Source: Batillaria attramentaria
Lineage: Eukaryota > Mollusca > Gastropoda > Batillariidae
Reading direction: 5' to 3'
Assembly: GCA_018292915.2 (NCBI GenBank)
Contig: JACVVK020000163.1
Coordinates: 1,019,001-1,083,000 of the forward strand
DNA length: 64,000 bases
The position numbers and the translations under genes were made by a program. The notes beneath the pieces are model-generated. The model was not told where the DNA came from and did not search any database. It worked only from the letters and a program-made list of their open reading frames with translations. This document shows, in pieces, positions 10,206 to 24,751 of this stretch; position 1 is the first letter of the stretch; every line of letters begins with the position of its first letter.

Positions 10206-10537
10206 ATGGCCGCCAACGGAAGCACGCGCCATGGTGACAATGTCCAAGGAGGCGAAAGTTCCAGTGACACGGAAGACTCGGACGTGAAAAAATCCTTCTG
10301 CGATTACATGATTGACACCACGGCCTGGAACGGAATGGGCAAGTTACGAAACCCACCACATGGGTTCTCACGGCGGAAGGTAAGTTTCAGTATTGTGAAT
10401 GAATCGTTATTTTTTTAAAGCGTGTATTCATAACCAGCATAATGCTCTAAAACGTAAGAAATAATAATAATAATGTTTGCTTTCGTAGAGCGAATATTCT
10501 AAACAGCTCTAGACGTTTAACGCACACACTCACTCAC

Positions 10538-10616
<79 letters not shown>

Positions 10617-10743
10617 GAAATACATTGAAAATTCAATTCAGTTCAATTCCTATCAATTCAACTCAATTAAATTCAAATCACTTTGGCTTAATTGACTTTC
10701 TCTTTATCCGTCCTGAAAGATGATAACCTCTCTCTCTCTCTCA

Positions 10744-10805
<62 letters not shown>

Positions 10806-10838
10806 ACACACACACAGACAGATAGACAGACACACACA

Positions 10839-10896
<58 letters not shown>

Positions 10897-11772
10897 ATGA
10901 GAAACTGACACAAAACGCCCCCCCGAACCAATACGCGTTTTAAGACGGGATGTATGTGAAACGGGACAGAGTGTGGGAAATAATCTGTAGCAGAAGATGT
11001 GAAGTTTCACATACAGAAAAATCATTCTCGAGAAGTCTGGTTTGCTTCCTTTTCATCACATACAACCCACGCTGCAACCAAAGGTGTACGGACACAAAGG
11101 GACTGCTATGCTGCTGTAGTCATCGTTCGCGCAGGAAATACGCTGAGATCTAAGTTCCGAGCTATACCATCAACAGATGAAAGGGCGTAAGTGCTCACCA
11201 AAACCGCGGCGCTAAGGCCCTTTCACGCAATGGCTTTGAAGATGCGGGGGACCTTTGTTTGGTGACTACTTCCGTGGTATTTTTCCCATAACCTATCGGA
11301 GCACAGATCCACTTGAAGGTCACACAACTTTTTCGGCTTGTAGGATGTTTGAGTGAAGAGGTTGGGGCGGTCGGTGGTCTAGTGGTTAAGAGACTTGTCA
11401 CCAATGCGAGAGGTTGGGGGATTCGAGTCCCACTCGGGGCAAAGAATTTGTCCTTCTCGTACGTGGCACCGTTCATTCGGGCCGATCGTCGGGGGTTCTC
11501 TCCGGGTACTCCGGCTTCCTCCCCCTCTGCTTTAGAAATGTTCGGTCCACCAAATCTGAAAAATAAACGCAATTCTAAAATTCCGAAATTTGAATAGCTG
11601 AGCTGACCCTTCGCACCACGTGATTGTAATGTGTTAATGTCCAGTGTGTGAGAATGCGTGTGATTCACGTGAGCGTGCGTGTTGGGTTCAGTTCGCGGCG
11701 CTTTTGAGCCGATTCACGAAACTGGGTAAAGCGCCTATACAATTATTATTATTATTATTAAGAGGTTGCCAA

Positions 11773-11806
<34 letters not shown>

Positions 11807-14800
11807 GGCAACATCTACTTAATGGTGAAGATGAAAACTTTTTCGGCTTGTAGGATGTTAGAGTCAAGACGCTGCCAATTGTAATAGTAACTGTGTTTTG
11901 TGTACGCGCATTACCCAATCTCTTGAACTGGCTCAGAGCACCGCGAACTAAACCCAACACGCACGCTCACGTGAATCAAACGCACGGCCATGAACACATT
12001 ACAATCACGTGGTGCGAAGGGTCAGCTGAGCAATTCAAGTTTCGGATATTAGAATTGCTTTTTGCTTTCAAATTTTGTGGGTTGAACATTTCTAAAGCAG
12101 AAAGGGGGTTCGGGGGGGGGGGAGGGAGGCGGAAGGGGGGGGGGGGGTCGGAGAGCTCAGAGAAAACCCCCGAAGAAGATTAGCGGTATCACACATACGA
12201 GAGATAAAACTTCTTTGCCCCTTATCAGGACTCGATCCTGACATTCGTGACGAAGTCTAAACCACTAGACCACCGACCGCCCCATAATGAAACAAGCGCG
12301 GCAGGTACCGGTCAGACCCCCCCAACAACAACAACAACAAAACAAAACAACAACAACAACAACAACAAAACAGTATTGCCTGACACAATTTAAACACCCA
12401 CGATTCCAATAAAATAAACAAAACAATAAGAAAGAAAAAAAAATCAACCCTTGATAATCTTACTGGCTAAATTCCATATCTAAAACTGTAGACTGCAAAA
12501 CTCTCTGCCTGACTGCGATACTTTCACCAGATGGTTAAAACACCGCGTTGAAATAGAACGTTATAGATATGGAATTACTGGACAAATGTCTTGATTTGCA
12601 TATAAATGGTTTCCATACCGACTGCTACTACAATAGTACCGTACTGTATGACTTGTTTTACTCAAGTTTGATGGACACTGCCCCGAGGTACTACTGAGAT
12701 TGTTTTTTTTTTGTTTTTTTTTTTCCTTGTCTTGATATGTATTTCAGTGGGCGTATTTTGTTGTTACTCTTATTATTGTCTTTATTATTATCATTATTCT
12801 CTCCGGCTACCTTTCTTTTCTTTTTTCCCTTTGTATTCACCCGTTCCCTTGTTTGTTTGTTTGTTTGTTTACAGTCCATGTATTTCTGTGTATATGTGTC
12901 TGTTGAAAACACTAAAACAGAATTTTTTTTTTTTTAAATCAACCCTACCGCTGTAATGACCAGTTACTGACAGGGTGATCAGGAAACTGCTCAACTGAAC
13001 AAATGGATACTCAAAATTTCTCCTGAGCAACAATATTATCAGTTATCGTCAAGAAAGGTGACGAAGATTTATGGAAGAATCGGGAAAACCAACATTACAC
13101 AGGACACAGCCTGGGACCAAATGGTGTCGTGAGCTGTATGTCATTTTGTGAAAGGGCCGGGGTGGCCGAACGGTAGAGCGTTGGACTTCCAATGCTCGGG
13201 TCGGGAGTTCGAACCCCGGCTGGGGCCAAATATTTTGCTGGCTTTTTCATCGTTGCCCCGTCTTTGATATCACCCGTCTGTGGTGGAAAAGGATGTTAAA
13301 CTCCCAATTGCCCACCCCACCCACCCACCCGAAGCGTCATGGATGGGACAAGCTTCTGGGTCCTTTTAGCGTATGAGGGTACAGGTTTTGGTTTCGATTT
13401 CACTGTTTACAGGTAAACCATTAGTCCATCAGCTGCTGACATTTTGTAAGCTGTAAATTTGGAATACTACTCGTTTTTTCCTCTGCATTTACCTGAATTT
13501 CGGCATCAGAGGAGTTTCGGTTTACATTTGAGTTGTCAACTTAACCGTCGTGCTTCCTCCTACCCTAATTACTCTTCTACACATTTTCCTGATCAAGTTT
13601 TGACAACAGCGTCATCATCGTGTCACCTACATCAATAACTCTTTAAGAATACTAGCGAGTTTGGCATGCCGTTTTGGTCAAGTCAAACAGAGAAAGAGTC
13701 ATGTTGTCAAACAATACAAATGCCCAAGGCTTTAATACTGATTCAATCTAGAGACAAAAATTACCATGCACAGACCACATGGGCACGCACCGGACAGGAG
13801 TTTAAAATAATTGAATGTCTCTAGTCTACTTTCTGTTGAGGCCAGAAAGCCATTTCACCCTAATCCGCTCACGTCAACTTTGCCTCTCTTCTGCGCAGAG
13901 AGTCCCAGCTTTACTGGCAGTTTGCCTCCTCTTGCTCCTCCCTGGCATGCACCTTGCCCTACGAAATACGGGGGAGCCGGGGTGGCCGAACGGTAGAGCG
14001 TTGGACTCTCAATGCTCGGGTCGTGAGTTCGAATCCCGCCGGCTGGGGCCAAATATTTGTGCTGGCCTTTTTCTCGTTGCCCTGTCTTTGATATCACCCT
14101 TATGTGGTGGAAAAGGACGTTAAACTCCCAAACACCCACCCACCCCCTACGAAATACAAAAATCACGAAGATTTCATTTTTTCGTGACAACAAAAATCAC
14201 TGCAAACTAAAACACTGGCAACACTGGGTCCATCAAATAAACACTGCACTTGACCAGTGTGTGTCCTTATGCATGTGGTGCTCGCAATTCCAAAATAATG
14301 AACTTGTCTCGATACCCTGTTTGGTTTACGTCGTCTCGGTATGTGGAAGGTCTGCTTTACGGTTCACCTGCAGAACAGACCGTCACACGCCGTCACGAGG
14401 TTGGCGTGGAGGAGCGATGGTCACGCGTGTCTCTGACGAGCACACCAGAATATTGGCAGTCAGCCGCAAGTCATCAGTGATGTAATTGTCACAATGTTAA
14501 CTGCCGTTTTGCGTCACACTATTTTACAATGACGTAAGTTTATCTTATGTTTGTCCGGGGTTTTGCAACGAGGATTTCTTTTTCCCCGGGTGAAGACTTT
14601 ATCCATCGCCATTGTGACCCGCAGTTTCAGGTCGTGTGGACATTGCTGCTGCTGCTAACCACAGGAATAATGCTGTGGCGGTTGGTGCTGCTGATAAACC
14701 TCTACTGCTCATGGCCCGTCCAGACGGAAGTCGACATGAAGTTCCGCTCACGAGACATGCCGGCTCTCACCTTCTGTAACGTCAACCCCATCCGCCGGAG

Positions 14801-15575
14801 TCGCATGGATAACCTGAGCTGCAGTCTGCAGAATCTGCTCAACCATTCTAGCCGGGTATGTAGCTTTCTTTGTGTGCAGGGTTGGAGTTTTTCGTCCAGA
14901 CTCGAATATCTTGCCTGTCTAGACCTCTTTCATAGAGACATACATCACGCACCTTCATCAAATGTGAGCTTGGAAGATTCCATCTTTTGAAGAAGAGGAG
15001 GTCCACCATGGACGGTGCATGTGGCGACAAGACTAAGTTAGGTGGCGCATTAAATGGAATTTTTAATCAATTACAGATCCTTAACTCAGTTCCTACCGAG
15101 TAAGTTTTTGCTTGTGCACTAATGGCCTCATTACAAAAATCATAATTTATTCATGTCAGCATGGATTTAGAATTGGCTTGGTGGGAGTGTTGCACTTTGA
15201 TTGTACTCGTGTCTGCTGCAATAAGCGGTCAAGGAACCGTACATGTTGCCTTATGTTTGCATACACGGCCAAAACGGAAAAAGAGCCAAAAACGTGGGAT
15301 ACTCATGCGCGGTACGAAACGTGTTAAACATGCCTACCTTCCACCAATGTACAGTTAAAATCATTGACTTACATACTTCCATGTTAGGAATAGGTATAGT
15401 GTACACAGAAATCCATAGCCGACCAGTAAAAAGTACCATTTTGGTCTCATACTCCCAGGCGTGCCCAGAGCCAGATTCCTATACGGCACACAGAGGGCTG
15501 GACACGTTTTTCAACAGGAGCCATGAAATACTGCTAGAAATCGTCAAGCAAGACAGGTACTGACCAATTTCTTCC

Positions 15576-15611
<36 letters not shown>

Positions 15612-16271
15612 CTGTGGATACGGCAGGTCTGTTCAGATCCAGCTGATAGTTTCGCCTCTCTTTAAGAGGCATTTTTATTACTCCATCAGATATCATATAT
15701 ATTTTTGGAGGAAGCCAATAAAATTTCTTTGGCAGCCAAGAGATAGTTTTCTGGAGCCGAAACGAACGTGTGTTTAGTCGTTTGAGTATGTCTGTTCAGT
15801 ATCCTTAACCCCATCACAACAATCCGGTGGAATACAAGTAAGGATTTTTTTTTTTTTTTGGTAACAGTTAGATGGTTTCGCTTATTCATGTTTAACTTCC
15901 CCACTTGGACTGAGCCACCTAAAAGTGAAGAGGCTGGCGTGTAATTCCAGGGACGAAATGGAAGCTGCAGGTCATCAGATTGAGGACATGTTGATCCACT
16001 GTGCCTTCGCCGGGAACAGCTGTTTCTCTGGGTAGGTAGAGATAACATCATTTACTTTCTCCTCGGCACAGAACACAATGTTGACTGTGGTGTTGTGCAT
16101 TCTGTATAGCCGCGCAACAACTGGAGGTGACCTCAACAAATACAGCAAAGTGCCACACGGGCAGAAGTTCTCATCTTTCATGAAAAGAAAGTCCATTAAA
16201 CTGAAGTGATTTGAATTTAATTGAGTTGAAATGATAGGAATTGAATTGAATTTTCAGTGTGTTCACTGACA

Positions 16272-16312
<41 letters not shown>

Positions 16313-19300
16313 TTGGTTTTCGTTGAATTTAAATGTTATCTTGGATGTTTTCTTGGCGACTTTCAATGTTATCTTGTTTTCTTGGCGACTTTAGAGATGT
16401 GGAAACTGTACAATTGTCGACTGTACTAAGATTTCAACTGACGACCCTCCGATGGATTAGTCAATGAAACGTGAGAAATTCGGATCTGATAGGGAGGAAT
16501 AGCACTCGTTCCTTTGTCTCGGAGTTTGTCACTTGGCTTGGCAAGAAAAGAGAAAACTGGCATCAAAAGACGACAATGAACGACCCCACTCCTGTCAATC
16601 AAAAGGCCCGAGAACCTGAATTCAGCCAGTCGCGTTCCGCGACCTCATGAGCACAACACATGGCGTGGTCTGGCAAACTTTTGGCCAAACGCTACAACGA
16701 GGGAAGCACATGTAGTTTGATATGACTGAAATATGGAAAGAAAGCAGTAATTCCATTGACGTCATTTCAGGAAAGAGGCCATTCCGTGTCTTTTATCTTG
16801 ATATCACGCGTTTTCCACATACAATGACTTCATGGACGTATTGTGTTTTGCCAATAGACGGCAGAGTAGAGAGGCGGGGCTTAGGCCAAGGTGCTTGCCG
16901 TGTGCGTGAGTGAGTGGGTGTGTGTTTGGGGGTTTAACGTCCTTTTCCACCACATACGGGTGATATCAAAGACGGGGCAATGATGAAAAAGCCACCACAA
17001 ATATTTGGCTCCAGCCGGGATACGAACTCACGACCCGAGCATTAGAAGTCCAACGCTCTACCATTCGGCCACCCCGGCTCCCCCGCTTGCCGTGTACAGT
17101 TGTCCATTGTTAAGATTACTGAAATAAATGAGTGAATGTGCATTTACAGGAATATGTCTAGTTACTTTACCCGGGAGTGGACGATGGACTACGGCAACTG
17201 TTACACCATGGACACGAGTGGCATGCACGTGTCTGATAGTGGAGCAGCCGCAGGTGAGTCAGGACCAGTTGACTTCATACGTTGCATAGAGTATACCATG
17301 TCTTTTGCGGTGACTGCAGGTTTCATACCACAAATACACGAGGCCTCAAAATGCCTATAATATTCCCTATTAGCCTCAGGCATCAGAGTCACCCCCCAAA
17401 AATGTACCATGCACAGACAATTTAGGGGCACGTACCTGACAGGAGTTGAAAAAAATCGAATGTCTCCTTTCGGCTCGGGCCTTACTGGAGTAATGTGCCA
17501 TGTGCGCAAAAAGTCCCAGCTTCACTGGCAGTTTGCCTCCTGTTGCAACCCATTGCCCTACAAATACAAAATCCAGGAAAATCAGGCTTTTTCGTGACAA
17601 CAAAAATCACTACAAACTAGCACACTCGCCAAATGTCTTCCTTCAAATAAACACTGAACTTAACCCCACGCTCAATTTGTGTTATTTGTGTGTTTGTTTG
17701 TGTTATACCTGCAGCTTGACGTTAGTACGAACGAACACTTTTATTGATAGGCCAGGAGCCCATACAATAGGGGTGATAACATACATACAAGTAACGGACA
17801 GGCAAATAAACTAGTCTCCAAAAGAAACGATACCAAGGGTTCGCAGGGACATACGATAAAAGCAGAACAATACAGAAATTTCAGAGTGGTATATTTCATT
17901 AGCAAATGTTTCCGGTATTCCCGAGCGCAGACACTGTATTTGGGACGTGGGATACGTAAACCTATGTTTTTAGGCCTCGGGGATCACTTTGCACAAAAAC
18001 ATTCTGACAACAGTTTGGTATCGTTTCTTTTGGACACTAGTTTACATCTATACAAGTACCGGCAGACAGACAGATATATATATACTCCATAGGCATCACC
18101 ATGTGATAAGGTCAGGTAGACACTGACTGCCTTTTTTTGAATGCCAATGGCATTGACGTTAGTATCCACCTGATCTGGTCCCTTTCTGTTGTACATGAGG
18201 ATGGGCGGATGGAGTGCGTAGGGGCTTTTCAGAACGCAGAGATACCGCGTTAAACTAAACTGTACTAAACTGTTGTACAGGGCTGGACCTGATTTTTAAC
18301 CTGGAGGCAGAGGAGTCCCTTAGCACGTACCTGACAGGCTACGGGATGCGTGTGGTGGTGCATGAGCGAGGTACCCAGCCGTTCCCCAGTGCCGACGGAC
18401 TGTCAGCCAGTGCTGGCTTCCAGACACACATCAGTTTACAGGCAGTGAGTAAACTACTACTACTACTACTGCTACTACTACCACTGCTGATAATAATGTC
18501 AAAGGTCCTATAGCTCACGGGGAGCCGGGGTGGTCGAATGGTAGAGTGTTGGATTTCTAATGCTCGGGTCGTGAGTTCGATCCCGGCTGGGGCCAAATAT
18601 TTCTGCTGGCTTTTTCATCGTTGCCCCGTCTTTGATATCACCCTATGTGGTGGAAAAGGACGTTAAACCCCCAAAACACCCACCCACCCTATAGCTCACA
18701 TTTTTATGTTATGTTATGTTATGTTATGTTTGCCATCTCAATGAATGATAGCTGTTTACCGCAGGCTGAGATATCAAGACTGGGTGGTGTATACGGCCGC
18801 TGCTCTCATTCTGATGTTTCAGGCCTGGAATATGAATATAGTATGAAGGTACATCTCTTTCTCTCTCTCTCTCTCTGAAAAGTATGTGTGCGTTCGTGTG
18901 CGTGTGCGTGTGTGTGTGAATTTTACATTTCCACACAAAGTAGCTTCCTAAATTAATAACGTGTGCGCATAAAATGTTATCAGACATGTCACGCCTACTG
19001 CTTTGAGGACCGCGAGATTGAAGTATGCAACTGTACCGACCCGTTCTCAAGAACATCGACGCCTTCCAGAGATGCACCAATTTGCGAGTCTGCAAAAGGT
19101 CTCTGTCTCTCTGGCTCACTCTGTCTCTGTCCAATAAGTTCTACAGTTCTCAAAAAAGGTCACCTCTCTCTCTCTCTCACTCCTTCCAGAGATGCACCAA
19201 TTTGCGAGTCTGCAAAAGGTCTCTGTCTCTCTGGCTCACTCTGTCTGTCCAATAAGTTCTACAGTTCTCAAAAAAGGTCACCTCTCTCTCTCTCTCATTT

Positions 19301-21550
19301 TAAATGGTGAGTATTGTGGGTTTTTTTCCAGTAGTTTTCAACCCTACCTTACTAACCATTTTATAACGGTAGAACACGGCTCTGTGTGCTGACTGCCAGA
19401 TACTCCAGGCTATTTACTTACTCTGCGATGGTTCTATGAGTCAATGCCCAAAGATTTTGTATATTTCTGTGTATGAAATTAACAGTGTATTGTAGTTTCA
19501 ACATGGACTTTGGTCCCTTTCTGTCTGTTCCCAGAATTTGCATGCAACGCGTGGTTGAATAAGGAATTTAATGAGATCGTGTCACAGGGGGACCGATATT
19601 GCAACTGCTTTAACCCCTGTATGTAAGTATTCTGTAGTGGCTTTTTCTTGGACTTAAGTCTTTTTTTTTTTTCAAACTTGCTGGCTGATCTCCGTCAGTT
19701 TTGAAATGCGGAGATATATTTTTCTTAAATCATTTTATGTAGTCGTTACCGTGAGACGGTTTCCCAAAGTGCACAGGAAATGTGATTAGCGCGAACATCA
19801 ATTTATTCTCTCTCTCTCTCTCTATTTCCCGATGTGATTCCTTAGAATTTCCTGCGCTTAATTCTTTCTATCTTTGCATGTTTAATTGTTTTTTCTTTTC
19901 TATTTTACTATTAGATTTACTCTTGTGCCAGGTATACTTTTTGTCATGTTAACCTTTATTTTTTGGTTTCTAGATTAGCAGGACAGCTTGTAAGATAGGC
20001 AAACCATGCCTACAAGTCTTTATCCTGAAATAAACGTTTCAGTCAGTCAGTCTCTCTCTCTCTCTCCCTCCCTCTCTGGGGAGCCGGGGAGGTCGAATGG
20101 TAGAGCGTTGGACTTCTAATGCTCGGGGCGTGAGTTCGTATCCCGGCTGGGGCCAAATATTTGTGTTGGCTTTTTCATCGTTGCCACGTCTTTGATATCA
20201 CCCTATGTGGTGGAAAAGGACGTTAAACACCAAAACACCCCCCCCCCCTCTCTCTCTCTCTTGTAAAATAAAGTGTAACTATCACCCTCGTCTTCTTTTC
20301 TGCTTTGTGTTTGAAGGGAGACAGTTTACAGGATAATGGTTTCTACCAGGAAGTGGCCTATTGCAGCTCTGCTGGTATGTATCCCGTTTACGACTTCAAC
20401 CAAGACCCAGTTCACAATATGTTGTGCTTGTCTGCATGATTTAATGTCTTGTTTTGTTGTTTAAGTTTGATATCGTGGGTTGCATCAGCCAGTGCCGTTT
20501 CCGACGAATCCCCTTTGACACCTATCATGCAACAATGGAAGTGTAGAGGATTTATCTCTCCGCCCCAAAACAAACAAACAAAACAAACAAACAACAACAA
20601 CAACAACAAAAAAAAAACAACAAACCCCAAACACAACAACAAACAGGGTGGGTGGGTGTTTGGGAGTTTAACGTCCTTTTCCACCACATAAGGGTGATAT
20701 CAAAGACGGGGCAACGAGAAAAAAAGGCCAGCACAAATATTTGGCCCCAGCCGGCGGGATTTGAACTCACGACCCGAGCTTTGAGAGTCCAACGCTCTAA
20801 CATTCGGCCACCCCGTCTCCCCACAACAACAAACAAAAAACATCAACAACAACAAAACCAAATAAAACAACAACAACTGTTATTTAAAGCTGCTTAATAA
20901 TCCGGATAATAAGGTAGTTAAAGAAACAATGTTTATGTTGATGTTCTTGATTTTATTAAAACTACATTATTGTCCGAATAATTAAGTAGCTTTAAAAATA
21001 GTTGTTGTTTTGTTGTTGTTGGTGGTGGTGGTGGTGTTTTACTTTTCGCTACGGCATGTTGCTTGTGCAACTGTTAAAATGTTTAAACAACAATAATAAT
21101 AATATATTACACTTGTAGAGCGCGGAGTTCTGCTTTTAAAGCACTCAATGCGCTTTCGCTCACGCACACACACAACATTCACACGCACACATTTATACAC
21201 ATCAATACAGGCGGTGAAGTTTAACTTGAACTTAAAGATCAAAAGCTAGTTTGAAAAGATGTGTTTTGAGTAGTCGCATTGTATTCCTGCTTAATTCAAA
21301 ACTACTTGAATCGTGTCTGTCAAAGTACACAGACATTATAATAGCCAAAAACAATGATGAGCTTCCTATTAGACTGCTTTCTGAGAATGGAAAATTTCCA
21401 GTTGTAAGACAACGTTTTAACGTTCGTGACTCCTTTTATTTTCAAAGCCTGTTTTAGAGCAGGAGGTCTGTCATCGCAGCGGAGAAGACACTGACTTCAG
21501 TTCGTGCATGGCCAAGAAAGCCAATCGCAGCAATGAAGATCGCTTGTAAG

Positions 21551-21590
<40 letters not shown>

Positions 21591-24089
21591 GGGGAGCCGG
21601 GGTGGTCGAATGGTAGAGCGTTGGACTTTTAATGCTCGGGTCGTGAGTTCGATCCCGGCTGATATCAACCTATGTGGTGGAAAAGGACGTTAAACCCCCA
21701 AACACCCCCGCCCCACCCCCCTCTCTGGTAATTGTTGGTCCTTTATCCATCAATTGTACACCGATTATCTGCAATGTGAACCATCCCCCCCCCCCCCCCG
21801 TGCAGTGCGGTGTTCCTTTTAAGAAGTATACCATTCTCACTCACCCATCCGTTCTACAATTTTTGATGGGTCGCATGGCCAAACAAATGAAAACTTCGTA
21901 TTCTGTCTGTCTGTCTCTCTCTCTGGTAATTGTTGGTCCTTTATCCATCAATTGTACACCGGTTTTCTGCAATGTGAACCATTCCCCGCCAGTGCGCTGC
22001 GGTATTCCTTTTAAGAACGTATACCATTCTCACTCACCCATCCGTTCTACAATTTTTGATGGGTCGCATGGCCGAACAAATGAAAACTTCGTATTCTCTG
22101 TCTGTCTGTCTGTCTGTCTCTGTCCGTCTATCTGTCTGCCCCCCCCCCCCTCCCTCTCTCTCTCTCTCTCTAATTTGGCATGGTTTTACCATCAGCAGGT
22201 CTAACGACCCTAGATCCGCTATAGTGCTTTACCCATAACTATCACTAGGGTCTTTGGTAAAAGAAAAAGAAAGAAAGAAAGAAAACACCACCACCACCAC
22301 AAACAGCAAAACACAAACAAAACATCAGCAATTTGGAAACAATTTTATGGGACAGACCCATTCCTCCTTGTTTCGTGTGTTTTGTTTTGTTTTGTCAAAC
22401 GTTACTAGGTTGTGTTACGTTGTCTAGTAACCTTCAAATCACTGCGACGATTAAAACGTTCGAGCAGATGGGCCCAGTGGGGAGCTGTTGCCACACAACC
22501 GAGATTCACCCATTTCACGGGTGCGACTTTTGGGGTGCTTCCCTTAGTATGACACGTCTTATGATGTGGATGATTATACGGCCGGCACAGCAGGTGCCCT
22601 AGTTCCCGGGCCTAGTTTATGCCGGGATAATTATGACAGGAAGCGTGGAATGAGCCCTGTCCCGCAGTCCCAAACCACACGGACCTCCATAGCATCATCT
22701 TACCATCATCCTCATCTGCATCATCATGCATGATAAAAATTGCCCCAGCTTTCGAGCCCTCCGTGGATTCCACCATTACCTGGGAGAAACACCATTGGAA
22801 CTGGGAAAAAGAGTTGGGGCAGATTTACAAAAACAACAACAACAACAACAACAAAAAAAACGTTCGAGCAGACAGAGTTCAGCAGAGCAGACGTAGAAGT
22901 CGGGCATCAGGCTCCGATGGTGTAATGATTGTGGTGTTTGTTTCTACAGCTCGTCATTCCTGGGGGTTCGAATCTACTTCGAAAGCCTGAACTATGAGAG
23001 GATCGAGCAAAAGCCTTTCTATGAGGTGAATGTAATTATTTTACCTCAGGGGATGTAATCATCTGAATATCACATTCATATCAATTCATTCTTTAAACTT
23101 CACTCCTTCACCTGCCCAAACTTCTTGTTATTGTTTGACCCAAAAGTAGAAAAGGTTTTTATTTGTTTATTTATTTAAGGCATGTAATCATCTGAATATC
23201 ACATATGTAGTCATTTGAATGTCACATTTACATCAATTCATTCTTTAAAGTTTACTCATACACTCGCCCGAAATTCTTGTTATTGTTTGACACAAAAGTA
23301 GAAAAGGACAGGTTTAATTAATTTATTTATTCGTTTATTTATTGCCACCCGGCCTAGTTTCGCCGATGAAAAGCGTCTTAAAGTCCCTATGCGCAACATG
23401 AGAACCACAGGTGAAGTTCTCGTCCTAAATGTTTGGAGCTCACTGCTCAAAATTCGTGCTCTTCCTACACTGTACCAGTTCAAATCCAACCTGAAAACCC
23501 ACCTCTTCCGTCAAGCCGTTCACTGTTAAGTAGTCTGCCATTGTTTCAGTGCCACCGTCTGTATTTGTATACGTGACCCGTTCTCACAAAAGGGACCATA
23601 AGTCAAAACTTATCCATTTTGAGATGTGTGTATATCACTGCAATCTACTGAATATGCTGTTTAATTCAATATGAGAATGAAAGCTGTACAACTAAAATTG
23701 ACAGAGATACAGTGGACGCCGGATATAAGCAACTCGGATATAAGAAAACTCGGTTATTGCCAACGAATTTTTTTCCCCCGGCCAAACTCTTCTTTATTAT
23801 GTATTACAAAAACTCGGATACAAGAAACTCGCTTATAAGAAAACTCGGTTTTAGGAAAGCAAATTTCTTGTCCCGCTTGATACAAAAACTCGGATATAAG
23901 AAACCGAAAGTACATTTCCAAGAAAATTTCACTCATTCTAAGAAAACAGGTCAGGTCTGACGTCACTTAGGACAGGCACATGATTGCGCATGATCATGAT
24001 TACATTATTCACTTTGAAAAGAAAAAAATAAAACTTGTGTTCCCAAAATTTTTCGTTGGTAAGACTAGATTATTCACTGAATAACTCAG

Positions 24090-24123
<34 letters not shown>

Positions 24124-24700
24124 TAGCTCTCTTTTTTGTTTGTTTGTTTGGTTGGTTGGTTTAGTTGGTTTTTTTCTTTTTGTTTTGTTTTTTCTTTACC
24201 ACATGACCGCCAGCGCTACAGTTGGGAAGCAAAAACAGTATTTTCATGTTCAAACAAAAAAATCTGACATTGAAGGACACAAGCGCACTGGTGTATATTA
24301 ACTCTACACATATATATATTCTGTGCAGGTCTTTAAGAGAAACCAGATATTTCTTAATTTAATGCAAAACATACACGAACCGAGAAAAAAGAAATGTTTT
24401 AAGCCTTTTTTTCACTGAACTCGGTTATAAGAAATATTTTTCAAAATACTTTCTTATATCCGACTTTCAGATTATAAGAAAACTCGGATATAAGAAACCA
24501 AAAAATCCCCCCCCCCCCTCGAGTTTCTTATAACCGGCGTATACTGTATCAGCAGTTGCAGTTGGTTACTCACAAGGCGGCCATACTGACCCCCGGCACT
24601 CTTTTCGCCTGTAGCGGCGTTCGGTCTAGCGCGACTTACGGTCCCTTTCGCGAGAATGGGTCACATATCTACATCAGGGTGTGCATGGATGTGTGCATGG

Positions 24701-24751
<51 letters not shown>

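Noticed and set aside
13970..14050. Possible functional tRNA gene
   Set aside because: The acceptor and anticodon stems do not pair and the same sequence recurs about two dozen times with a SINE body, so it is a SINE head.
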